Source: Pigoraptor vietnamica (lineage: Eukaryota > Opisthokonta > Filasterea). From it: a stretch of 21,832 nucleotides of DNA. Position 1 is the first letter of the stretch. Every line of letters begins with the position of its first letter. Of this stretch, positions 1-8,331 are shown piece by piece. The position numbers and the translations under genes were made by a program. Under the pieces are notes generated by a model, which was not told the origin of the DNA, did no database searches, and saw only the letters and a list, made by a program, of their open reading frames with translations. The stretch is taken from positions 1 through 21,832 of the forward strand of contig CALSCQ010002569.1 in NCBI GenBank assembly GCA_943704525.1, in the 5' to 3' direction.

Positions 1-100
1 CCCCCTCCCCCCCGCACCGCAGACATATATTATCGAGTGGCTGTGTTCGAGCGCAAACCGTTGTTTCAGCGTGTCACGGTCGCCTTTTTTGTGGTTTTCG

Positions 101-2526
101 ATGACTGACGGAGTAGTGAAAATGCGGCAGTGAGGACGAGCGTCCGCGAGCGCGACTGTGCGTGTGTCCGCCATGGCACTGCACATCGCATCGGTGGAGG
201 GTGCGTCTTTTTTTGTCTCGTCTTACAACAACTTCGGTCGCCGTGCGTAACTATCTATCGTCGGACTTGCAGCGAATGGCTAACAATTCGCGCACTCTTC
301 GCGGCAGATGTGCACACGAAGAGAGGAAGTGGCGACAGCGGGAGCAGTCTACTGCGCGTAATCGTCAGGCGATTCTGGCGCTCACTCCTCATCCTCTTGG
401 CGCTTTTGTGGTTTTTGCAATACTTGCTCGGTCTCGTGCGTTTCTTGCTGCTCCTCTTCTCCGTCGCCGTCGCCGTCGTCTACCGCTTCCAAGACGCGCT
501 CGTTTACTTTCCGAATCAGCCGGAGTCGGCGCGGCTCTACGTGCAGACGCCGAACACGTACGGCCTCCACTACGAAAACGTGTACCTCAAAACGTCGGAC
601 GATGTGCGCGTCAACGCCTTCTTCATCAAGCAAATCGCACCCGCGAACAAACTTGCGCCGACAGTCCTCTACTTCCACGGAAATGCTGGCAGTATCCAAA
701 GTGCTTGCTCGCTGGTGCTTTTGCGGCGCATTGGTGCATGGTGTGTGCGGGTGTGTTCATGTGAGGTTCTGTTTGTGTGTGTGTGGGGAGAGTGGGTTGA
801 TACACGTCTATCATTTGCGCGGATCCGACGCTGTGTGTGCGCGCGTTTCTCTCTGTGTGCCTGTGGGGGATTGAGTAGTTTGTTGCTGTTCTCCTTGACA
901 CGTCGCTGTCAGACATTGGCCATCGGCTGCAGAACGCAAAGGGGCTATACAACTTCTGCCGCTTCAACGTGTTCTTGGTCGAGTATCGCGGGTGGGTATC
1001 ATGCACGGGGACATGGCCTGTGAGTCCCTCTTTCATTGTCGTGAATCCTGTGCCTCCCTCTCCTCACTTTCTCTCCCTCTCTCTCGTGCGGAGTCGATGG
1101 ATAGCTTTCTATGGTTGACCTGATCCGACATCTTCAGTCTGCTTCTGGGAATTCCTTCGTTTTCGTGCTTGCCTCCACGTGCTTGGTGTTTTAGACGCGC
1201 GACTTTGCAGCAACACCAGCATTCGTTTGCATTTCAATCCCCTTCTGTCAATGCCTCCTCTTACCGTTCTGTAAGCCTATCTGTACGTCGCTCACTTTTG
1301 CATGCGTCGCATCGCAGTTACGGCAAGAGCACGGGCAAGCCGAGCGAGGCGGGTCTTCGCAAGGACGCGCAGGCGGCCATGTCCTATCTTCTCTCTCGCC
1401 AAGACATCGACACGTCGCGCATCATTGTGTTTGGGCGATCGCTCGGGGGCGCCGTCGCCATCGACCTACTAAGTGACGACTACTACCGGTCAAAAGTGGG
1501 TTTGGAACGAGCATCTGCGTATGCACGCGTCGAAAACGCCCAAACCGTCACTCGCACACACGTACTCCAGCTATCTGTCCGCGTCAGTTTCTTGTTTATT
1601 CTGTATGTTCACTTTTTCAGTTGTCATAACTCTCTGCGTTGAAGCGATTGGCGTGTCTTTTGGTCCCATGTGGTGTGCGCGCTGCGACGACCAGTGACGG
1701 CCACTAACCCGCCCCTCTTCTATCGTCAGGCGTTTGCTATTATTGTGGAGAACACGTTCACGTCGATTCCCGCGCTTGCGCGCCACCTGTTTCCTATCAC
1801 GCGTTTTGTGCCTCGCTTCATGTTCCGGAATCGGTATTTGAATGCGACGAAAATGCGCGCGCTCGTCGGCGTGCCGGCGCTCTTTCTCTCCGGGCAAGCC
1901 GACGAGCTCATTCCGCCGTGGTGGGTGGATGAAAGAGCGCTCGTTTGTGTGCGGCAGAGAGGGGAGACATGGAATATTTGCCGTCCTGTCTTTCTGCATT
2001 TAGTTGAATTGGTGCGATAGTGACTGCGTGCGTGTGCGTATTGGTGCTCTTTTATGCATGTGTGGGATGAAAGTGTGTGCGTGTTTGTGTGTGCAACACG
2101 AAGTGCCGGGGCTCAACGTGTACGTCGCACGCACGACGCGCATAACGCAGGATGATGAGCGAACTGTTTGTGCACTGCGCGTCGCCAGTCAAGGACATTG
2201 AGCGCTTTGACAGCGGCACGCACAACATGACGTGGCAGTGCCGAGGGTACTACGACGCCATCGCCTCGTTTGTCGCGTTCATCTCGCAACACCAGAATCG
2301 AAAACAGCCGGCGGAGGCGCCGCTGTCCCTCTCTCCCGCCGACTCGCTGCAATCCAAGCCGCCTCTAAGCCCCCGCCACTCGCGTCGCAGCGCCGGTGGG
2401 TGGGGCGCGGGCACGGTCGGGCACAACTTGCGCGGCCTGAGTGGCGGTCAGAATCTTATAGACGTGTGGAAGGACGAGCCTGCGCCAGAGGCAGACCGGA
2501 CTGTGACCATTGCGTACCTCGCATAG
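101..2526 (+). CDS. ABHD13: ABHD13/Bem46-like membrane-anchored alpha/beta hydrolase
   Basis: Proposed exons are 101-129, 369-691, 913-991, 1318-1495, 1730-1920 and 2151-2526, with consistent phases, giving 391 residues (the human protein is somewhat shorter). After a short N-terminus there is a hydrophobic stretch (about residues 14-44), then YRFQDALVYFPNQP, typical of ABHD13. The hydrolase core follows: YFHGNAGNIGHR (oxyanion region), the nucleophile elbow GRSLGG, the acid Asp in GQADELIPP, and the catalytic His in GTHNMTWQ. All three triad residues are present. The C-terminus adds about 90 low-complexity residues rich in Ser/Pro. Family members are single-pass serine hydrolases; the substrate is not known from sequence. 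The body of the model is secure, but the first intron is not. The first ATG (101) and a better-context ATG (122) are in frame. The donor GTGAGG at 130 is good, but several in-phase acceptors exist (exon starting at 273, 339, 348 or 369), changing the N-terminus by up to 32 residues. Confidence 0.88.
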
Positions 2527-3056
2527 GGGCAATGGCGTGCGTTGCACGTACAGCGTGTGTCGGCTGTTGTCGTTTTTTTTAAAGTAATGCCGTCGTGCGC
2601 GCCGGCGCGTGCGTTGGAATTGCGCGTTGCGCGTGCGTCTGGGCAAGGAATAAGAACAGTGAAATGAGAACGTTGCATTCCTGCGCGCGAATCGCGCGAG
2701 GTCGTGAGGCGAAACTAACAAAGACCCGAATTTTTAAACACTCACAACTTCCGCACGCGAAGCTAAAGAGCGCAACTCGCACTCAACTGCTCTCAATGTT
2801 ACAAGAGGCACAGTTGTTATAATAAGATAAGTACGGTCGCCAGCGACCTCTTCATTCGTGCTGCCATCCAGTGGCAGTTCATAGAGTTCCACGCAGGGTC
2901 CAGCCCCGTTGAGAGAACAGCGCAACGCATCACACACACCCGTCCAACGGAGAGTGCGTCGTCGCGAACACTTAAAAAAAAACGCGCAAACGCAGCGAAT
3001 ACGCAAACGCAGCACGCGCCAAAGGCGATAAATAAGTCACGGAAGACGGCTCCCTC
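2527..3056. other. Convergent intergenic region
   Basis: The 3' ends of the hydrolase gene (+) and the WW-domain gene (-) face each other across 530 bp. I see no splice-compatible coding sequence, no RNA gene and no long repeat. There are short A/T runs (T8 near 2573, A9 near 2972) but no perfect AATAAA on either strand near the stops. Confidence 0.6.
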
Positions 3057-4028
3057 TCAGATCATCGTGTCGAGGCCCTGCAGCTTTTCCTTGCGCGTGG
3101 GCTCGTAGCCAAACAGGCTGTAGACGACAGAGAGGAGGTACTGCACGGCCGCCCCGCATTGGCGCGAAAGGTAGCGCTCCGACGAAGCCGCAGAGAGCGA
3201 CGTCTCCCCCATATCGGCCGACGCACGCGACGTCGACGACTCGGACTCGCTAAAGATGAGCGACGACGGCGCGGAAAGCATGCGGAGGAGTCCGCTCTGC
3301 CGGCTCGTCGAGGCATCGAGGGGGAACGAACGCGAGCGCTCGTGCGCCACAAACGGCGTCGACGGCAGCTCGCCCGTCTGGATCGAGCGCTTGGCCTTGC
3401 GTGCGACGGGCGCCGTTTCGCCCGCTGCGAGGCGCAAGAGGCGACCGAGCGACGAGTACGAGTAAGAGCTGCGCGGGTTCTCGCGCTGCGTCTTCTTGTT
3501 CTTGTGGTCAATGTAGTAGACAAATCCCTCGCCATCGATCGCCTCCTCCCAACCGTCGGGAAGGTCGGCGTCCATCTCGTACACAAAGCGGAGGCGGGGG
3601 TCGACCCACGACGTCTTCTTGTGGAAGTGATCGATGAAGAAAGGCTCGCCGTCCGCCGTCGCCGACTGCTCCCAGCCGATGGGGAGGGGCCCGTTGCACA
3701 GGAGAGAGAGCTGCTGGCGCACTTGCCGCGACGCGCCCTCCTCGCCGCCGAGCTGAATAATCACAGTCTCGCGCTCCTCCGGCGTCGCATTCTTCCACGC
3801 ATTCGCAAACTGCGCAATCAGCGACTCGCCCGTCGACGCGTCCCCGCTCTTGCGCGGGTCCTCCCACGTCGTCAGTTGTCGCACGTGATCAATGTAAAAC
3901 ACATCCCCGTCCTCGGTGACGCCCATTTCCCAGCCGTCCGGCAGCGGAGGCTCGCCGGCCTTTGGGAGCATCGTGTCTACCACGGTGGGCGCTCCCTTCG
4001 GACCGGGGTCCGCGACGTTGGGACTCAT
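3057..4028 (-). CDS. Three-WW-domain protein, intronless
   Basis: This is a single-exon gene of 323 residues starting at the ATG at 4028 (MSPNVADPG). The reading frame stays open further upstream, but that stretch looks non-coding. WW1 spans about 27-60 (LPDGWEMG to TTWEDPR), WW2 about 113-146 (LPIGWEQS to TSWVDPR) and WW3 about 154-187 (LPDGWEEA to TQRENPR). WW1 and WW2 have both signature Trp residues plus the final Pro. WW3 keeps the first Trp but has Gln-Arg where the second, ligand-contacting Trp should be. Between WW1 and WW2 lies an acidic stretch of about 50 residues. The tail after WW3 is Ser-rich and basic (KRSIQTGE, RSRSF), ending in a hydrophobic patch (AAVQYLLSVVYSLFGY). WW domains bind Pro-rich partners such as PPxY, so this is probably a cytoplasmic adaptor. 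I do not recognise the family beyond the domains. It is the only intronless gene in the window. Confidence 0.85.
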   Translation of the reverse strand: MSPNVADPGPKGAPTVVDTMLPKAGEPPLPDGWEMGVTEDGDVFYIDHVRQLTTWEDPRKSGDASTGESLIAQFANAWKNATPEERETVIIQLGGEEGASRQVRQQLSLLCNGPLPIGWEQSATADGEPFFIDHFHKKTSWVDPRLRFVYEMDADLPDGWEEAIDGEGFVYYIDHKNKKTQRENPRSSYSYSSLGRLLRLAAGETAPVARKAKRSIQTGELPSTPFVAHERSRSFPLDASTSRQSGLLRMLSAPSSLIFSESESSTSRASADMGETSLSAASSERYLSRQCGAAVQYLLSVVYSLFGYEPTRKEKLQGLDTMI

Positions 4029-4376
4029 TTCAGAAAGTCCCCACGCCACCCCGCGGTCGCAAATGTCTATAGAGTGTGCGACGCGTGCGTATACATGAGA
4101 AGAAGGGATAATTGCGCGATTCGTTGAAAAAAAGCGAATAAAGTGCGGATCGCGCGCCGATTCCCTCTTTGAGCCGAGGCGGCAACAGCCAGGGCGCGGC
4201 TGGGGAATGTGTGCGTCACGGGGTGTGTGTCGAGTTCGGAGGGAGGAGTAGAGGGAGAGAGAGCGAGCGGGGAAGGCTGTGCGCGAGTGGGAGGAGCACA
4301 CATGGGCGGGGTCCAACTCACCTGATTGAATCATACCCAATTTCAGTTTGTATGGAGTCATACACTGTGCATGACA

Positions 4377-4461
4377 ATACAATTTGTATGATCCGCCGTA
4401 CATTCACTATGTGCCAATAGATTGTCATATCAATGAACCTGGACACCAATACATTTTGTAT
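4377..4461. promoter_or_regulatory. Two copies of a CAATACAwTTTGTATGA dyad
   Basis: ATACAATTTGTAT (4377-4389) and ATACATTTTGTAT (4449-4461) are near-perfect palindromes. Both are embedded in the same 17-base context CAATACAwTTTGTATGA, with start points 72 bp apart. Further half-sites occur at 4331 (TCATAC), 4350 (GTATGG) and 4358 (TCATAC). They lie 350-430 bp upstream of the WW-gene ATG. The repetition suggests a dimeric factor-binding site; this is inferred from the pattern only. Confidence 0.4.
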
Positions 4462-4545
4462 GAAGCGCTCCACCTGCGTAATCCAAATCTGCAACTTAGT
4501 CATTTTTGTCAAAAAAGGAAGAGCATTTGACAGCTCGACTTATGA

Positions 4546-4645
4546 GCATCCGGGGTGGGACGCCTGACGCAGCCAATCAGCGCGCGGACACTGCCGAAAA
4601 GGAAGGAGCCACGTGGGCAGCTGTTTATTAAAGCACCCCGGATGC
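4546..4645. repeat. 12-bp inverted repeat enclosing CCAAT and CACGTG
   Basis: GCATCCGGGGTG (4546-4557) and its exact reverse complement CACCCCGGATGC (4634-4645) are separated by 76 bp. The enclosed segment holds AGCCAATCAG (4571-4580), a good CCAAT context, and the E/G-box CACGTG (4610-4615). It sits about 520-620 bp upstream of the WW gene and 160-260 bp past the transporter stop. It could be a regulatory module or the remnant of a small inverted-repeat element. Confidence 0.5.
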
Positions 4646-4647
4646 AA

Positions 4648-4670
4648 TCCAGACAGTCATGATGTCTGGA
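4648..4670. repeat. 8-bp-arm palindrome
   Basis: TCCAGACA (4648-4655) and TGTCTGGA (4663-4670) flank a 7-base centre that contains the palindrome TCATGA. The whole 23-base site is therefore symmetrical apart from one extra G. It begins two bases after the right arm of the 4546-4645 inverted repeat. Confidence 0.45.
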
Positions 4671-4803
4671 CCAAATAACGGAGACTTTCACGGGTGTATT
4701 GGAATGGAGCGACGGTTTCGGTCCAGCCGAACGACCATACAACGCCATTCTCGTTCGTTCGGTAGAAGGGAGAGAGCGAGCGACTCGCAGAGCGACCTAG
4801 GCT

Positions 4804-5526
4804 TCACAGCGCCTTGTGCGGCCGTATGACAAAGTTGGCCGCAAAAAGACCCTGGCAAATAAACAGCGCAACGAGGAACATCTGCAGGAAGTAGTTCTGG
4901 TCCGAGTTGAGCGAGCCCCCGAGTTCCAGCACCCCCTTGACGCCCATGCTGCCGGGCACGAGGAGAAGAGTACCCGTGAAGATGGCGACCGACGCGACGC
5001 CCTCCCTCCAGAACCACGTCGTCGCGTTCGCAAAGGCGCACACCATGAATGCGCCCACAAACGCCGACATGTTGGACCCGAGAGGCTCCGCGAGGACGGA
5101 TCCGCCGACGTAGCCGAGGATGCACGCGATCATCACGGACCAAAATTCGTTCATGCGGGAGCGCAGCATGACCATAAATGACCACGCCGTGAGCGGGAGG
5201 GTCAAAAAATAGTAGAAGTCGGAGATGGGATGGCCCGAGTAGGTGAGCGTGCCCTTCCACACGTGGTTCATGAACGTCTGGCCGAGCATGATGCCGGCGG
5301 CCAACTTGAGCACGCACAGGAGTGCCGCGGCGAGATGTGCCACGCCTGCGAGCGACAGATACGTCAGAACACACGGCAGCCAAGTGGAGAAACCGCCAAC
5401 TGGCCATTGTTACTCACCCGGTACGAGCTTGTTCCACGCTATCTCGGCCACAGCGACGGTAATTGACAGCCCGGGAACTGCGCAGGCAATAGTACGCACG
5501 CGCACGCACGTCAGGATGACTGCGAT

Positions 5527-5564
<38 letters not shown>

Positions 5565-7749
5565 ACTCACCGATGGAAATGATGCCGCATATCGTCACGA
5601 TGAAATCGGACGTGTTGAAGAGGTGCGCGCACAACCCGCCGCAGATGGCCGAGAGCGCGCCCGACAGAATGTCCGACATTGGCGCAAGTCGCGTGAGGTA
5701 GTTGCACAGCACGCAGAGGAAACCAACGAGCAGCCCAACAACAGTGCTCGTCAGGATGTCGTTCACGGAGCCGCCGAAAAGCTGGGCAATGCCGCACGAG
5801 CACGCGGCAAACGAAACGGCCGTCACGAAATCGCCGTAGAGAGGGGGCCTGCGCTTGGTGCAGCGGCCGTATTAGCAAGCTTCAACGTGTGCATATAAGC
5901 GTGAGTGGGAGGGAGAGTGACTTGTGAGTGTGCATGCGCGAGTGCCCTTGTGTGTGTGTGTGCGTGTGCGTGCGTGCTTGCGTGCGTGCGTGCGTGTGCG
6001 TTGTAAGTGTGGGCGTCGTCGTGTGCGCAAGCATGGATTGTGGCACGAGGGCACCCACTCGGCCATAATCTCCTCGATCCGCATCAGTCCCTCGGCGCAC
6101 GACAAGTGCCCAAAGGCGACCTTCTCCCCGAGGTTTTCAAGTCGCCGAATCTTCTCAATGTCCCACGTCGCGCCGCCGGTGCTTATAAGGTGCGTGTACG
6201 GCGACAGGACGGTCGTGGGCGACCCGAACGACGACAGCAGCACTGCAAAGAATAGCATGCGTGTGTGTGAGTGTGCGTGCGTGTGGTGGGTGGGGTGTTG
6301 TAGAGTTGTGCGAGAGCTACCGTATACATGTGCGCGTCGCATGTGCCACACGCACGCGCAAAAAGCGCCACGCACCGCCCGGAACAGAGAAGAAGTGTCC
6401 CTGAATTCCAAAGGCTTGCGAGAGGAGGTCCAATTCGTACTCGAGGCGATGCGCAGGCACTGAAATGGGGTCAATGGAGTCGTAAGGCGTCTGTAGGGCG
6501 AAGAAAGGCGCAGCTGCCACCAGCGAACAAGCACACGCACACAGACACACACACACACACACAGGCACACACACACACACGAAAACATGCGAAGCAGTTT
6601 CCACTCACCGCAGCACCGTTGGAGCGCCTGCCCCAGCCCCATAATGAACGGAATCACGTGCTCCTCGGCCTCCTCCGAGTCGTAGTTAACCGTCCGCTTC
6701 GGCAGCTCGGCGATCGTGAGCGCGGGCTTCAGCTTCATTTTCGTCACAAACTTGGGCAGTTTCGGTAGCACGTCCACAAAGTCCGACCCCAACGCGCGCA
6801 GCCTCGCACGCATTGACGACGCGCCCTTCTCCTCCGCTTGCGCCCCTTCTTCCTGCACTGGCGCGATGGTCACTGCCACGGAATCCTTCCTCTCGGGGAC
6901 GGCGAGTGACTGCAGAGCCACGGAATCCCCGACGGCGCCCCCCAAGCCCACGCCGGCAGCAAACGTATCCGACGGGAAAGGGCTCGGCGGCGGGTCGTAC
7001 ACGTTGGAGCCCAACGTTGAATCGTCGATCGCACCCCTCGCTATCCAGTTGCGCACGTGCAGCAAGCTCATGTGTGAGTGGCGGTCGGCCGTGACGGACA
7101 CACGCGGCGAGCGCTCGGTAAGAGTCGGCGTCCTAGGGGGCGAGGGGAGGTCCATGGGAAGACTTCGCACGCTGCGCAGACTGCCCGTCGACGAATTCCG
7201 TGGCAGCGAAGGGCCGACAGAGTCGAGCTCGAGCACGTGGCGAACGGTGCCGTCGTCCACAAAGCTCTGCTGCTGCTTGAGCTGTTGCGCGCGCGCGGCC
7301 AGCTGAAAGTCGGGATCCGACAGACGCCGGCGCATCGACATGGTCGACGTGTGCGACGACGAAGAACGGGCCGAGCGCGCAGACTGCACGGAGCGTGCGC
7401 TCTTGACGCTCTCGTCATCGGACGACGCATCCCGGCCAAGCGCCCCCAAATCGCTGCGAGACCGTTCCAGCCGCGAGGTCCTGTCTGGAAGCGACGGAGC
7501 GCGCGAGCGGGAGCGAGAGGGAGAGCGGTGCTTGCTTCCTCCGAGACTGCCCACAGAGAGAGATCTCCTTCGACCGCGCCTCTCGCGCACGGGGACGTCG
7601 ACATTCGTCGAGTCGTTCGGCGGTGATGCGCTGTCGGCGCTGTCTCCCGCCATCATCTCCAGTTCGTCGGGAAGAAGGCGCACGAGATGGTCCCCATGGT
7701 CGCTCGGGTGATAGTGGCGACCGTCGCCGCGGCGGGGACGACGCGACAT
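4804..7749 (-). CDS. ThrE/PRM10-like multispan transporter
   Basis: Exons read from the start: 7749-6609, 6459-6376, 6242-6059, 5848-5571, 5477-5418 and 5345-4804 (junctions in phase, 762 residues). The ATG at 7749 (MSRRPRRG) has A at -3. Residues 1 to about 355 are a disordered, Ser/Arg-rich region with kinase/14-3-3-like sites (RRRSLS, RRRLSDP). From about 356 the conserved domain begins (EEHVIPFIMGLGQALQRC). It continues through HFFSVPG, SFGSPTTVLS and IEKIRRLENLGEKV, then hydrophobic spans including GIAQLFGGS, the loop VPGLSITVAVAEI and a C-terminal five-span half (CVLKLAAGIMLGQ, FTGTLLLVPGSMGVKG). This order matches the threonine/serine exporter family (DUF1212 plus ThrE_2) as fused in fungal Prm10. 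It is probably an integral membrane amino-acid or metabolite exporter; substrate and membrane are unknown. The GTT or GTG codons at some exon starts are not initiation codons. Confidence 0.85.
5528..5562. repeat. (CA)n microsatellite in transporter intron 4
   Basis: About 17 CA units end a few bases from the 5' splice site, whose sequence on the sense strand is GTGAGTAAGT. On the sense strand the intron therefore reads GTGAGTAAGT followed by (GT)n. Confidence 0.9.
5952..6000. repeat. GT-rich degenerate repeat in transporter intron 3
   Basis: This is a mixed TGTG/TGCG tract inside the intron 5849-6058. Here GT is on the + strand, so the sense strand of the leftward gene carries CA. Confidence 0.8.
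6536..6581. repeat. (CA)n tract in transporter intron 1
   Basis: This is an interrupted CA tract within the intron 6460-6608. It appears as GT on the sense strand of the transporter gene. Confidence 0.85.
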
Positions 7750-7761
7750 TGTTTTCACTTG

Positions 7762-8159
7762 AATCGGAGCCACACCGCAAGGGTAAACTTAGCGCGCACG
7801 CACGCACGCACACACCCGGTACAGCTCAGTGCGCACTGCGCACATGAGAGACCGGCCTACGGGTGCCGACGTCACAGCTCGAGAACGTCAGCGACGCATT
7901 GCGCAGCGGTTCCGCGGGCCGGAGTATGCGCCCAACTAACGCAGGGTACGAAGTGTGAGATGCCCGAAGTGGCGACGGTGGCAGAAATGACACGTAAGGG
8001 AGGCGCAAGCAATGACAGTCAGCGGGCTTACTAGCGAGAGTCCAAACGAGAGGGGGACTCTAAAAAGGTGCGAGAAGACGGGTGATGCACATACGCAGCG
8101 CAGTTTTCGATGCGTCGTCGGCACGTCTTCCATGTGCGAAATTCAGTGTGGCTCCGATT
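7762..8159. repeat. 14-bp inverted repeat, 5' UTR versus upstream promoter
   Basis: AATCGGAGCCACAC (7762-7775) lies 13-26 bases upstream of the transporter ATG. Its perfect reverse complement GTGTGGCTCCGATT lies at 8146-8159, overlapping the reverse CCAAT. A 14-base match is unlikely by chance within 600 bp. It could be two oppositely oriented binding sites for one factor. Confidence 0.45.
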
Positions 8160-8185
8160 GGGTGACCACGGGGTGAGTGCGATAT

Positions 8186-8233
8186 AGGGTGGGGGTTTTG
8201 CAGGCACGTGGCTGACAATTGAACCCCCACCCT
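8186..8233. repeat. 12-bp stem-loop with CACGTG in the loop
   Basis: AGGGTGGGGGTT (8186-8197) and AACCCCCACCCT (8222-8233) are perfectly complementary, with a 24-base spacer carrying CACGTG at 8205-8210. It lies 99-146 bp beyond the UHRF1-like stop codon and about 440 bp upstream of the transporter start. It may be a 3'-end RNA hairpin or a palindromic promoter site. Confidence 0.55.
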
Positions 8234-8331
8234 GCGATGAACTATAACATCCACCTATTGCGTATACGCTTGTTACGCTTTCGTACGCCAGTTTTGTTTT
8301 GTATGTGGCCCATTGCAGCCGAACGACTGTT

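Larger units (their letters stand above)
4029..4803. other. Intergenic: WW-gene promoter and 3' flank of transporter gene
   Basis: There is no coding sequence here. The part from about 4320 to 4530 is clearly richer in A/T than its surroundings. It holds CCAAT at 4337, 4414 and 4446 and a cluster of TCATAC/GTATGA half-sites. Further on are a CCAAT box (4573), a CACGTG (4610) and two inverted repeats, listed separately. Because the WW gene reads leftward from 4028 and the transporter gene ends at 4804, the region must combine the WW-gene promoter with the transporter 3' flank. Confidence 0.6.
7750..8331. other. Intergenic: transporter promoter and 3' flank of UHRF1-like gene
   Basis: No exon fits here. 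Symmetry elements are a 15-base palindrome (GTGCGCA-C-TGCGCAC, 7829-7843), a 7-bp hairpin (AGAGTCC 8037-8043, GGACTCT 8055-8061), a 12-bp hairpin at 8186-8233, and a 14-bp inverted repeat linking 7762-7775 with 8146-8159. A CCAAT on the - strand lies at 8157-8161, about 410 bp upstream of the transporter ATG. Confidence 0.55.

Noticed and set aside
3159-4127. Antisense frame of 322 codons across the WW gene
   Set aside because: It is an Arg-rich shadow of GC-rich coding sequence; the opposite strand carries three recognisable WW domains.
4029-4403. Longer N-terminus for the WW protein (frame open upstream to 4403)
   Set aside because: The added segment has no conserved features, reads through promoter-like A/T-rich DNA, and MSPNVADPG at 4028 is a natural start just before WW1.
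7750-7773. Transporter start at 7773
   Set aside because: The codon is GTG; the first in-frame ATG with a good context is at 7749.
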